64,000 nt of DNA, from NCBI RefSeq assembly GCF_018919215.1, contig NZ_JAHLQK010000002.1, positions 124,001-188,000 of the forward strand. Reading direction: 5' to 3'. Source of the DNA: Alkaliphilus flagellatus (GTDB lineage Bacteria > Bacillota > Clostridia > Peptostreptococcales > Natronincolaceae). Every line of letters begins with the position of its first letter. Position 1 is the stretch's first letter. Positions 54,228 through 63,538 of this stretch are shown one piece after another. Below the pieces are notes generated by a model. That model had not been told where the DNA came from. It was given only the letters and a program-made list of their open reading frames with translations, and did not search any database. The position numbers and the translations under genes are program-made.

Positions 54228-55637
54228 ATGGATAATAATTTAGATAGGTATAAATATATATTCGATGAAATACTTACAATGACCGACGATGGGTTTATTG
54301 TTGTTGACAGAGAAGGTGTAGTTACAGACATTAATGACCAGTATTGTGATTTTTTAGGTACAAGTAAAGAAAATGTGATAGGTAAAAATATAAAGGAAAC
54401 TATATCAAACTCGAAAATGATTGATATTATGCAAAATGCTTGCAGAGAAGAAGGAGCTATACACAAGTTTGTAGATGGTGAAACTAAGGAAGTTGATAAT
54501 AGATTCCTTTTGGTTAGTAGATCTTGCGTTTTCAATGAAAAACAAGAAGTAATTGCTAGTGTAGCTCAGGTGAAGTTTAGATTACAGACCCTTGATTGCG
54601 CCCAAAAGTTGATGAAAGAATATGCAGAACTTGAGTTTTATAAGGAAGAATACAATAAAATTAGTACAAATCAATATACATTTGATGGAATGATAGGAAG
54701 TAGCAAAAAATTTTTAGGTATTAAAAAAATGGGAATGAGGGCGGCTAAAAACTCTTTTCCAGTTTTACTAACTGGAGAGACAGGGACAGGAAAGGAAGTC
54801 TTTGCCAGAGCGATCCATAATGGCAGTGATAGAAGAAGCAAACCTATGGTTAGCATTAATTGTGGCGCGATTCCTTCTGAACTTTTAGAGTCCGAGTTGT
54901 TTGGATATGAAGAAGGCTCTTTTACTGGAGCCAAAAAAGGTGGTAAGATTGGGAAATTTCTTCAGGCAGATGGTGGAACTATTTTTCTAGATGAGATTGG
55001 TGATATGCCTCCTGATATGCAGGTTAAGCTTTTAAGAGTATTACAGGAAAAAGAGGTCGATAAGATAGGAGGAGCTGAACCAGTTTCTGTAGATATAAGG
55101 GTTATAGCAGCTACAAGACAAAACTTAGTTAAAATGGTGAGGGAAGGAAAATTTAGAGAAGATTTATACTATAGACTCAATGTTATTAATATTGAGATGA
55201 TTCCTTTAAGGGAGAGAAGAGAGGATATACTAATATTTGCAAACTACTTTTTGAACAAAATTAATATTGAATACAAGACTACTACCACTCTAAGCAAGGA
55301 GGTTAAACGATGTTTCCAAGGTTATTCATGGCCAGGAAATATAAGAGAATTAGATAATGTTATTAGAAGTTCATATGCATCATGTGATGAATTTATAATA
55401 CAGTTAACAGATTTGCCTGCTAAAATGGTTTCTAGTCATAATGTGAATAGCTTTTCTGGTTCTGGTGAAAAAATGTTAAAGAACATGGTAGATAGTTATG
55501 AGTGTTCTATAATAAAAGAAGTTTTGAAAAAATGTAATTGGAATTGTCAATTAACAGCTAATGAGCTTGGTATTCATAGAAGTCTTTTATATAAAAAGAT
55601 GGATAAGTTTGGGATTAAGGTAAAGAAAACGCTTTAA
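54228..55637 (+). CDS. sigma-54-dependent activator with PAS domain
   Basis: 469-aa enhancer-binding protein. A PAS sensor (about 10-115, DGFIVVDREGVVTDINDQYC), the AAA+ domain with GETGTGKE, sigma-54 loop GSFTGA (variant of GAFTGA), LDEIGDMPPD and RLNVINIEM, and a Fis-like helix-turn-helix (TANELGIHRSLLYKKM). It lies directly behind the crotonase-etfA operon, which has a -24/-12 promoter, so it is the natural activator of that operon. The PAS ligand might be an acyl-CoA or acid; not visible. Confidence 0.9.
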   Translation: MDNNLDRYKYIFDEILTMTDDGFIVVDREGVVTDINDQYCDFLGTSKENVIGKNIKETISNSKMIDIMQNACREEGAIHKFVDGETKEVDNRFLLVSRSCVFNEKQEVIASVAQVKFRLQTLDCAQKLMKEYAELEFYKEEYNKISTNQYTFDGMIGSSKKFLGIKKMGMRAAKNSFPVLLTGETGTGKEVFARAIHNGSDRRSKPMVSINCGAIPSELLESELFGYEEGSFTGAKKGGKIGKFLQADGGTIFLDEIGDMPPDMQVKLLRVLQEKEVDKIGGAEPVSVDIRVIAATRQNLVKMVREGKFREDLYYRLNVINIEMIPLRERREDILIFANYFLNKINIEYKTTTTLSKEVKRCFQGYSWPGNIRELDNVIRSSYASCDEFIIQLTDLPAKMVSSHNVNSFSGSGEKMLKNMVDSYECSIIKEVLKKCNWNCQLTANELGIHRSLLYKKMDKFGIKVKKTL

Positions 55638-55727
55638 ATTTGACAGATTTCTTATACTTAATAGCATTGACATATATTTCTTTCTAAACTATAATGTTAT
55701 TTAATGTTTGTTGAAGGTTTTAAATTA

Positions 55728-55832
55728 AATGTAAGCGTTAAAGGGGAGTAGCTGCCCGCAAGGGAGATAAAGTCAACATCCTGGTTTAATAACCTGGCTT
55801 TATCATGACATTGGTCAATGTGAGACTTTTAA
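55728..55832 (+). ncRNA. yybP-ykoY (manganese) riboswitch
   Basis: The conserved 5' AAAGGGGAGTAGC (about 55739-55752), the inner GTCAACATCCTGG / CCTGG arms and the 3' TGAGACTTTTAA match the yybP-ykoY class, which binds Mn2+ and raises expression of Mn/Ca transport genes. It is followed by a terminator and a P2-type ATPase gene. Confidence 0.85.
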
Positions 55833-55880
55833 CACGAGGAAACTATTGTAGGTTTCTTTGTGTTAGGAGTCTTTTTTATT
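55824..55880 (+). terminator. riboswitch expression-platform terminator
   Basis: AGACTTTTAACACGAGGAAAC pairs with GTTTCTTTGTGTTAGGAGTC-type sequence downstream (GGTTTCTTTGTGTTAGGAG), then a T run. Its 5' arm overlaps the riboswitch 3' end, as needed for a switch. Confidence 0.7.
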
Positions 55881-56013
55881 GCTTAGAAAAGCATAAAATT
55901 GTTAGCCATTGAGAATTTTTTTATGACTATTAACTAAAAGGAGGTGTTACCTATATAAAGCTGTATACAGAAATATCAACATGTTAACAATACTGACGGG
56001 GGAGGAATGAGGC

Positions 56014-58797
56014 ATGGAGTTTTTTAGAAAGACAGTTGATGAAGTCTTAAAGGAATTTGAAGTAAATAGTGACACTGGTTTAACAGACAAGCAAGTATTA
56101 GATAAGGAAAAAAAGTATGGAAAAAACCAGTTTTCTAAAGGAGAAAAAGTATCCATCGGTAGAAAAATAATAGAGGGACTTAAAGAGCCAATGGTGCTTA
56201 TTCTACTTGTAGCGGCTTTTATAACTATAGGAATGAACATATATAAGTATTTTAACGGACTACATGCAGAGTTTACAGAAAGTATAGGTATAGTCGTGGC
56301 TATTTCCCTTTCTGTAGGTATTCAAATATTGATGGAGGGAAAATCAGAAAAGGCCTTTGATGCCCTTAACAATATTAATGAAGATATAAAGGTGAAGGTT
56401 CTTAGAAATGGTAATATGGACTATATCAACAAGAATGATGTTGTAGTAGGGGATATAGTTAAAATCGAAACTGGTGATAAAGTCCCTGCCGATGGTAGGT
56501 TAATAGAAAGCTCAGATTTAAAGATTGACGAGTCTATGCTAACAGGAGAAAGCATTGCAGTAGCTAAAAGTGCTAACATAGAGGTTGCAAACCATAATGC
56601 ATCTTTACCAGAACAAGTGAACATGGTTTTTGCAGGTACCTTTGTGACCTTTGGACAAGGTGTGATGGTAGTAACCTCCGTAGGGGACAATACAGAAATG
56701 GGCCATATCGCAACAGAGTTAAAGGGTGCTATGGAAACCGCAACCCCTTTACAGGAAAAACTGGACAAATTAGCAAAATCCATATCTACAATAGGGATGG
56801 CTGCGTCAGGACTAATATTCTTGTTTGAGATATATAAAATATATACAAACAATACACTATCCTTTGATACAGTTCAAAATGCATTTATGACTAGTATTGC
56901 ACTAATAGTGGCAGCAGTACCAGAGGGATTACCAACAGTTATTGCTATGACATTGGCACTAAACATAATTAAAATGGCAAGGAGTAATGCCCTCGTTAGA
57001 AAGCTTGTAGCCTGTGAGACCGTAGGATGTATTAACGTCATTTGTTCCGATAAAACAGGAACTCTTACAAAAAATCAGATGGAAGTTATAGATGTTTGGA
57101 GCAATGGCGATTTAGTTAACCCATCGGAATTAAAAAACAAGTTTATGATAGAAAACTTTACACTAAATAGTACAGCAGATATTAAGATAGAAGAGGGAAA
57201 TATAAAGTTTATTGGGAACTCAACAGAATGTGCTCTTTTAAAGGCATTTAATGAGACTATATGCTCAATAAGCCCTAAAGCCTGTCCTAATTATATGAAT
57301 AGTAATTTTGTCTGTGGAGGAGAGTGCAAGAAATACCACCCTACTAAGGAAGAATTTATTAGTTATGGTGATGTTAGACATTATTCCAATATAGCACATC
57401 AATATCCATTTACATCTGATACTAAGTCAATGACTACTGTAGTATCGGAAGAAGGGTTTAATAGAGTATATACTAAAGGAAGTCCAGAAAAGATCATTTC
57501 CTTATGTAACAGAATAATAGTGGGCAATAAGGTGGAGTCCTTTACAGATGAACTAAAGGAAAGAGTAAATAATGAGATAATAAAGCTACAGAAGGAAGCT
57601 AAAAGGGTATTGGCATTTTCTCATAGAGAAATGACTGAATTCTACGAAGACTGGGGCGAAAACCAACAAGAAATAGAAAGCAATATGATTTTTGATGGTT
57701 TTGTTTCTATAGCGGATCCACTAAGAGAAGACGTATATGAGGCTATAGATAAGTGTAAAAAATCTGGTATTAATTTAAAAATATTAACTGGAGATAATAT
57801 TGTTACTGCAACATCTATAGCAAAGCAACTAAATATAGTTAAAGAGGATAGTATTATTATAGAAGCTCAAGAAATTGATAATATGTCTAACGAAGAATTA
57901 TTAGAAATAATGGATAAAATAATAGTGATTGCTAGAAGTAAGCCTCTTACAAAAATGAGAATAGTAAACCTGCTTAAGGAAAATGGAAATGTAGTTGCAG
58001 TTACTGGAGATGGTATTAATGACGCACCAGCCCTAAAAAATGCAGACGTAGGAATTGCAATGGGTATTACTGGTACAGAGGTTTCAAAGGAAGCCAGTGA
58101 TATTATACTTTTAGATGATTCCTTCTCTACCATTGTAAAGTCTGTGGAATGGGGAAGGGGTATTTATGAAAACTTCCAGAGGTTTATACAGTTTCAGCTA
58201 ACAGTTAACCTTGTTGCTGTACTAACTGTTATTATTTGTGAAATACTTGGTCGGGATTTACCCTTTACTACAATACAGTTACTATGGGTAAACTTAATAA
58301 TGGATGGACCTCCAGCTTTATCATTGGGCTTAGAATCCTTAAGAAAGCATTTAATGGAGCAAGAGCCTGTTAAAAGAGATGCAAGTATAATAACTAAAAG
58401 CATGCTCTATAGAATTATAACCAATGGATTATATATCGTTATAATGCTTATGATTCTTATTAACAAAAATGTTCTAGGTGGAACATTAGAGCAGCAGTCC
58501 AGCATAACTTTTACAACCTTTGTTTTGTTCCAACTATTTAATGCCTTTAACTCTAGAGAACTAGGAGACGAAAGTGTATTTAGCAACTTATCAAACAATA
58601 AGTCAATGGTGGCAATCGTAGGTGCAACCTTTGTACTTCAAGTATTTATAACTCAATTTGGTGGAGATGTTTTCAAAACAGCACCATTATCTATTGAAAT
58701 GTGGGCTAAGGTAATAGGATATTCTTTCTCTGTTGTAGTATTTTCAGAGGTTATAAAATTTGTTAAGAGAAGGGTTAAGCTAAGTAGAGTAAATTAA
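56014..58797 (+). CDS. P2-type cation-transporting ATPase (Ca2+/Mn2+)
   Basis: 927-aa P-type ATPase. N-terminal cation-ATPase segment, TGES actuator motif (MLTGESIAVAK), PEGLP in M4, phosphorylation site CSDKTGTLTKNQ, nucleotide-binding KGSPEKII and TGDGINDAPALKNAD hinge, and six C-terminal helices. PEGLP and overall order fit the SERCA/PMR1-like group. An unusual cysteine cluster (CSISPKACPNYMNSNFVCGG, then ECKKYH) interrupts the nucleotide domain. The yybP-ykoY riboswitch upstream points to Mn2+ export. GGGGAGGAATGAGGC precedes the ATG. Confidence 0.92.
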   Translation: MEFFRKTVDEVLKEFEVNSDTGLTDKQVLDKEKKYGKNQFSKGEKVSIGRKIIEGLKEPMVLILLVAAFITIGMNIYKYFNGLHAEFTESIGIVVAISLSVGIQILMEGKSEKAFDALNNINEDIKVKVLRNGNMDYINKNDVVVGDIVKIETGDKVPADGRLIESSDLKIDESMLTGESIAVAKSANIEVANHNASLPEQVNMVFAGTFVTFGQGVMVVTSVGDNTEMGHIATELKGAMETATPLQEKLDKLAKSISTIGMAASGLIFLFEIYKIYTNNTLSFDTVQNAFMTSIALIVAAVPEGLPTVIAMTLALNIIKMARSNALVRKLVACETVGCINVICSDKTGTLTKNQMEVIDVWSNGDLVNPSELKNKFMIENFTLNSTADIKIEEGNIKFIGNSTECALLKAFNETICSISPKACPNYMNSNFVCGGECKKYHPTKEEFISYGDVRHYSNIAHQYPFTSDTKSMTTVVSEEGFNRVYTKGSPEKIISLCNRIIVGNKVESFTDELKERVNNEIIKLQKEAKRVLAFSHREMTEFYEDWGENQQEIESNMIFDGFVSIADPLREDVYEAIDKCKKSGINLKILTGDNIVTATSIAKQLNIVKEDSIIIEAQEIDNMSNEELLEIMDKIIVIARSKPLTKMRIVNLLKENGNVVAVTGDGINDAPALKNADVGIAMGITGTEVSKEASDIILLDDSFSTIVKSVEWGRGIYENFQRFIQFQLTVNLVAVLTVIICEILGRDLPFTTIQLLWVNLIMDGPPALSLGLESLRKHLMEQEPVKRDASIITKSMLYRIITNGLYIVIMLMILINKNVLGGTLEQQSSITFTTFVLFQLFNAFNSRELGDESVFSNLSNNKSMVAIVGATFVLQVFITQFGGDVFKTAPLSIEMWAKVIGYSFSVVVFSEVIKFVKRRVKLSRVN

Positions 58798-58855
58798 TAG
58801 TAGGTTAAAAACAGTTGGTGATTAATAAAAAACTTGTAATATTTACAAAAGAAAT

Positions 58856-58895
58856 ATCTCCCTTAACTTTAAAGAGTGTTAAGGGAGATGCTTTA
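58856..58895. terminator. bidirectional terminator
   Basis: ATCTCCCTTAAC pairs exactly with GTTAAGGGAGAT. It lies between the convergent ATPase and DHHW genes. Confidence 0.8.
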
Positions 58896-58929
58896 TTATC
58901 TAAGGAAGTATAAAATTATAGTTAAATAT

Positions 58930-60075
58930 TTACATAATATTTTCAATAGACTTATCCTCAAAGAATGTGTTTCCATTATAAAGAAATAATAGATTATCTA
59001 TACTGTTGGATTCAATAAACTCTTTTAGATTACCGTCATAGTATCTTAAATCCACCATATAGATTTCTCCATAATGTCCTGTTAGAAAAGGAACTATAGA
59101 GTTAGCATAGGAATCCTTAATAATAAGTAGTTTTTCTTTATTATTACTATTAGTAGTTATTTTAATAAGAGGGTGATTTCCTCCTAAAAATATAGTATAT
59201 TTATCTTTTTTATTGATATTATCCATACTGTAAAGGGATGTAGTTGGCTTATCGGTTCCATAGAAATCAATATTATACTTTTCTTTTGACTTGGGTATAT
59301 ACAAATTAATTGTGTCCGGTGCTATGTTTTTAAATCCACTCTTAGAATATAGTGATCCAAAAAAGCTATCTGTAATTTGCTCTACATTAAAATCAGATTC
59401 TTCCTTTGGAATAAAATCCATGGTATTGCCCATCTCTTTGTAGCTGTAGTATGCCCCTTTAGTTGTCCAATGATGGTCTGTCTTATAAAATGTATAGTCA
59501 TCTTTTTTACTATATAAGGCGTTGTACACATCAATAAACTTAATATCAGTACTAAGAGATTGTTCAACTTTGTTAATAAATGCAAGCTGATTGCTGACAG
59601 GAGCATAGGGAGGCAGCTTATCCTTTAATATTTCAACAGCGTTAGGTACTAACATAAAATATTTATTTACTTCAGGTATTGAGGAGGAGAAGCTATTTAT
59701 AATGTTTATATTATTTTTAAAATCCTCTTCCATTGGTTTATTAAAGTTTTGTAGTAAATAACCATCTCTTCCTAGATATACGCCATTACTGTCCTTTTTA
59801 CCTAGGATCTTTTCGCTATGGGATTTAACTCCTATCCAAAAGTCTCTAAAGGCAAACTGATCCGCAATATATTTTTCGTAGTTAGTAGTAAAATTGCCAT
59901 GTAAAAGCTGACCTATATTAAAGGAGGGGGCCTGCTCAAGAACCCTATTTTCCATTTCAGAAAATGTCCTATCGCTGGTTATTATATTAAAAACTAATAA
60001 AATTACTATATATGCTGGTAGCATAGTAGCCATAATACGTTTATATGTCTTATCTTTTTGTTTCAAATATATCAC
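58930..60075 (-). CDS. DHHW family protein (AlgJ/AlgX-like, O-acetylation)
   Basis: 381 aa with one N-terminal membrane anchor (about 17-34) and an exterior SGNH-like domain. FADQF-like YIADQFAFRDFWIGVKS and the DHHWTTKGAYYSY motif define the DHHW family, which works with MBOAT proteins to acetylate surface polysaccharides. It starts 2 nt after the MBOAT gene in the same direction. Confidence 0.88.
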   Translation of the reverse strand: MIYLKQKDKTYKRIMATMLPAYIVILLVFNIITSDRTFSEMENRVLEQAPSFNIGQLLHGNFTTNYEKYIADQFAFRDFWIGVKSHSEKILGKKDSNGVYLGRDGYLLQNFNKPMEEDFKNNINIINSFSSSIPEVNKYFMLVPNAVEILKDKLPPYAPVSNQLAFINKVEQSLSTDIKFIDVYNALYSKKDDYTFYKTDHHWTTKGAYYSYKEMGNTMDFIPKEESDFNVEQITDSFFGSLYSKSGFKNIAPDTINLYIPKSKEKYNIDFYGTDKPTTSLYSMDNINKKDKYTIFLGGNHPLIKITTNSNNKEKLLIIKDSYANSIVPFLTGHYGEIYMVDLRYYDGNLKEFIESNSIDNLLFLYNGNTFFEDKSIENIM

Positions 60076-60077
60076 TC

Positions 60078-61484
60078 CTAAAATCTAAAATAAAGAAATG
60101 GATTATAGCTTTCATTTACTAAATAAGCAGTACATAGAAACAAGAACAGTAAATATATTAAAGGCATAGCTATTACAGATATGCTCTTTAGTTTGTCCTT
60201 TATTTTAGAAGATAAATTGTTCAAAAATGGTGTGGAACATAGAATGAGAAGGATAAAGAGCATAGCATTTGTATAGAGATAGTATAGACCCTGCCCATCA
60301 AATAACATATGTTTTCCTAATCCAAACATTGTTTTTATAAAATAAATACCTTCATACATATTTTCAAACTCAAACAATACCCATCCGATTATTACCACTA
60401 GTAAAGTATAAATATGGCCTATAAATTTTGGACGATTTTTAAGCCATTTTAATAAAAATATTTTCTCTAAAGTTACAAAAACACCAAAATATAAGCCCCA
60501 TAAAACAAAGTTCCAGCTGGCTCCATGCCATAGGCCTGTTAAGAACCATACTACAAATAGGTTTCTATACTGCTTTAGACTACCCATTCTGTTACCACCT
60601 AGGGGAATGTACACATATTCCCTAAACCATTCACCTAGGGAAATATGCCATCTTCTCCAAAACTCCGTCACACTTTTAGATATATAAGGGTAATCAAAAT
60701 TTTTCATTAGGTTAAATCCAAACATCTTTCCAAGGCCCAAGGCCATATCTGAATATCCGCTAAAGTCGAAGTATATTTGAAATGTAAAGGCAAGTATTCC
60801 GAGCCATGCAGATAATATGGAAAGTTCTGCTAGTGGTGCCCCTTTAATATTAGTCCAAAGAAGTCCAATATTATTTGCTAACAGCACTTTTTTAGTTAAG
60901 CCTATAATAAATAACTCTACACCTTCACCAAATAAATCTATACTTTCTCTTCTGTTATCCATCTGGTAGGCAATGTCCCCATATTTAACTATGGGACCTG
61001 CCACCAATTGTGGGAACATAGTTACATAAGTTCCAAAGGATATTATATTTTTTTGTACTGGAGCCTTATTTGTATATACGTCTATTGTATAGGACAAAGT
61101 TTGAAAAGTATAAAAGGATATACCTACGGGTAGAGGTAGGCTTTTTATTGCAATATTTAAATTAAACAGTCCATTGATGTTGTCTACAACAAAGCCGTAG
61201 TATTTAAAAAAACCTAGTATTCCTAGGTTTACAATTACAGAAGTAATTAAAACAGCTTTAGGGATATACTTATGATCTCTATGCTTGTCTATTAGCAAGC
61301 CATTCAAATAATCAAAGAATGTAGAAAATAACATTATCAAAATATATATTGGTTCACCCCAGGCATAAAAAACAAGGCTTGCTATAAACAGAACCATGTT
61401 TCTAAGTGGCCTAGGAGATATGTAGTATAGAAGTATAGTTAGAGGTAGAAATTGAAAAATGAAAATAAGACTACTAAATACCAA
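60078..61484 (-). CDS. MBOAT family O-acyltransferase (AlgI/DltB-like)
   Basis: 468-aa polytopic membrane protein. QLVAGPIVKY, FSGYSDMALGLGKMFGFNLM with N-FDYPY, EFWRRWHISLGEWFREYVYI and LTGLWHGASWNFVLWG (catalytic His) are the AlgI signature. It moves acetyl groups across the membrane for the partner DHHW protein. Upstream of it lies a 250-nt gap with a terminator and palindrome, so it has its own promoter. Confidence 0.92.
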   Translation of the reverse strand: MVFSSLIFIFQFLPLTILLYYISPRPLRNMVLFIASLVFYAWGEPIYILIMLFSTFFDYLNGLLIDKHRDHKYIPKAVLITSVIVNLGILGFFKYYGFVVDNINGLFNLNIAIKSLPLPVGISFYTFQTLSYTIDVYTNKAPVQKNIISFGTYVTMFPQLVAGPIVKYGDIAYQMDNRRESIDLFGEGVELFIIGLTKKVLLANNIGLLWTNIKGAPLAELSILSAWLGILAFTFQIYFDFSGYSDMALGLGKMFGFNLMKNFDYPYISKSVTEFWRRWHISLGEWFREYVYIPLGGNRMGSLKQYRNLFVVWFLTGLWHGASWNFVLWGLYFGVFVTLEKIFLLKWLKNRPKFIGHIYTLLVVIIGWVLFEFENMYEGIYFIKTMFGLGKHMLFDGQGLYYLYTNAMLFILLILCSTPFLNNLSSKIKDKLKSISVIAMPLIYLLFLFLCTAYLVNESYNPFLYFRF

Positions 61485-61540
61485 TTGTTGTACACCACCT
61501 TATAAGAATTTTAAAAGTATATCCTAACTATTACATCAAA

Positions 61541-61565
61541 AAAAGCAGCATAGCTGCTTTCGCTG
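61541..61565 (-). terminator. terminator of the 62290-61737 gene pair
   Basis: On the minus strand AAAGCAGC-TAT-GCTGCTTT is followed by more T residues. Confidence 0.75.
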
Positions 61566-61662
61566 AAGATCTATGTTATGGCTTTTTTACTATGTAAGAA
61601 AGTATAAATTTTTTAGTTGTTGAGAGATTTTTAAAGAAGTAGAAAGTTGATAATATTTTGTG

Positions 61663-61702
61663 CACTTGAAATTTAAAAGCTTAAGCTTTTAAATTGAGTG
61701 CG
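61663..61702. repeat. 40-bp near-perfect palindrome
   Basis: GCACT, then the 26-bp perfect core AATTTAAAAGCTT/AAGCTTTTAAATT (61671-61696), then AGTGC. Adjacent GATGC-GGTA-GCATC (near 61713-61726) is a second small hairpin. It could be a dispersed palindromic repeat of the genome. Confidence 0.55.
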
Positions 61703-61736
61703 CCATGAGTCGATGCGGTAGCATCAGACGAATTTT

Positions 61737-62240
61737 CTATTTAAAAGAATTATCAAATATACCTTCTACTTTTGCAGCATCTTTCGATACTGTAAGTAGT
61801 ACATAATTGCCATTGCTTTTTAATACATGCTTTTCTATTAAAAAATATTCCTCTGGTAGATAACTTTCAAAAATTGAACCTTGATCACTTATTCGAGTAG
61901 ATATTTTTTCTTTAATAGAATCTATATTGCTTTCATCTTTAACTTTAATAATGGCCATCTCATCAGCTTTAATGTTTGTAGAAGCAACATATAGGACAAA
62001 GTCTTCAACCTCATCTTCATCAATATCATATAGTTTTTTAAGCTTATTAATATCACCTTTTTTCATTTCAGATATGTCTATAGCTTCTTCTATTTCCTTA
62101 GTAATTTCCTCTATAGTGGGAGCTTTAGCTATTGCTTTTTCTGAGGAACAGCCGAGCAGAAAAGTAAGAGATAGGATTGCTAATAAAATGGTTTTAAATG
62201 TATTTTTAATTATATTATTGTTATTCATAGTTATTTTCAT
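61737..62240 (-). CDS. DUF4358 family lipoprotein
   Basis: 167-aa lipoprotein: signal segment with lipobox LLGCS (Cys about 31), an Asp/Glu/Lys-rich body and the DUF4358 pattern (YVASTNIKADEMAIIKVKDE, IKEKISTRISDQ, YLVEKH-like). DUF4358 genes are regularly next to MBOAT/DHHW clusters in Clostridia. The site AAGGAGA is 10 nt before the ATG. Role unknown, probably on the outer face of the membrane. Confidence 0.8.
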   Translation of the reverse strand: MKITMNNNNIIKNTFKTILLAILSLTFLLGCSSEKAIAKAPTIEEITKEIEEAIDISEMKKGDINKLKKLYDIDEDEVEDFVLYVASTNIKADEMAIIKVKDESNIDSIKEKISTRISDQGSIFESYLPEEYFLIEKHVLKSNGNYVLLTVSKDAAKVEGIFDNSFK

Positions 62241-62289
62241 CTGTTTTTATTCTCCTTTTTGAAATAATGTGGATTTAGCCGCTGTTATA

Positions 62290-63225
62290 TTAAATATTGT
62301 TATGTAAATAATTTAACCAAAGTTTATAAAATGGATATTTAAAGTGGATGCCATCGCTTTCATGAAGATCCTTATCTATATTTTCCAATATAGAAGCTAC
62401 ATTAAGATAATTTAGACTTTCATTTTTAGCCATTTCTATGATAGCACTATTAAATTCTTGTATTCTAGCAGTAGTAACAAAGGGTAGTTTTTTTTGCACC
62501 TTTGGGTCTACGGGTAATATGGATTGAACATAGATATTTGATTCTGGATATTTATCTTTAATATTATTTATGAGCTCAGTGTAATTTTTAATAAATCTCT
62601 CACTGCTCATATTGGCTTCAACTTCATTAGTTCCTAACAATATAAAAACATTCTCCGGTTTTAAGATTTTTATGTTACTAAGTTCTTTATTTGCTTTTAA
62701 AAGGGTAAACCCTAGCTTAGCAATAACTTTTTCTTCATCTAAAAGCTCATAGTGGGATAGACCTTCTGTTATGGAATCTCCTATAAATAAGGAGCTTCCA
62801 AAAACTTCTTTATAATTAATATCCTCACTATTATCTAATATATTTTTTTGTGAGATATTACTATTTTTATTGGGCTTATTATTTGTTTCTGTATTTGGTT
62901 TTGAAGTATCTTTTTCTGCATTAGGTGCTATAATAATGCTATCATCTATATCATTAGGAGGTTTTTTGCTAGTATCATCCTCTGTATCTTCAATTTTATT
63001 TAAATTGTCATTATTTTTTGATCCATTGCTTATTGTTTTGTCCTTATTTGATATACCGAAAACTGTTATGCTCTTTAGTACACCTAGATTGTCCATATTT
63101 TTTATTATATAATTCTTTATTAAAAAGAAGGTTGATAGAAGTATTAGAATCAGGGCTAATAAAACAGTAATACGCCTTCTAATATATTTTTGTCTTCTTT
63201 TACTTCGACTTTGTTTTATCTTCAT
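62290..63225 (-). CDS. SGNH/GDSL hydrolase, membrane-anchored
   Basis: 311 aa. A basic start and one membrane anchor (about 18-37), an Asn/Asp/Lys-rich linker (about 60-130), then an SGNH hydrolase: block I FIGDSITEG, block III ILLGTNE, block V SDGIHF with the catalytic Asp/His. It probably adds or removes acetyl esters on a surface polymer together with the MBOAT and DHHW proteins. TAGGAGG precedes the ATG. Confidence 0.85.
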   Translation of the reverse strand: MKIKQSRSKRRQKYIRRRITVLLALILILLSTFFLIKNYIIKNMDNLGVLKSITVFGISNKDKTISNGSKNNDNLNKIEDTEDDTSKKPPNDIDDSIIIAPNAEKDTSKPNTETNNKPNKNSNISQKNILDNSEDINYKEVFGSSLFIGDSITEGLSHYELLDEEKVIAKLGFTLLKANKELSNIKILKPENVFILLGTNEVEANMSSERFIKNYTELINNIKDKYPESNIYVQSILPVDPKVQKKLPFVTTARIQEFNSAIIEMAKNESLNYLNVASILENIDKDLHESDGIHFKYPFYKLWLNYLHNNI

Positions 63226-63538
63226 AGATATTCAACCTCCTATAATCATTTCTATTATTATATATGTATGGATAGTACAAGTTATTTGCACTATTGCACA
63301 AATAATTATAGTATATATATCCGATTAAGATGTAAAGAAAAAGTAACAAACAGGAAATTTAGACAATGTATTATTTGGTAATTGTGGAAGTATAAACAAA
63401 AACTCAGTTTATGCGAAAGCAAGATCCCCTCAACACTATAATTGTTAAGGGGATCTTTTGATCATTTGAAATTTCTTAAATAAGGATGTTTAAAATTCAA
63501 GTGTAATAGGAGTCAATGAGATAGCATTATGCGACCTT
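63226..63538. other. intergenic with one terminator
   Basis: AGATCCCCT and AGGGGATCT (63421-63462) form a hairpin with TTTT behind on the plus strand. A TATATAT-type AT-rich promoter region for the SGNH gene is likely at 63270-63330. No gene seen. Confidence 0.5.
63421..63462. terminator. intrinsic terminator
   Basis: AAGATCCCCTCAACA pairs with TGTTAAGGGGATCTT (one unpaired base) around ATAA-type loop sequence. Confidence 0.7.
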
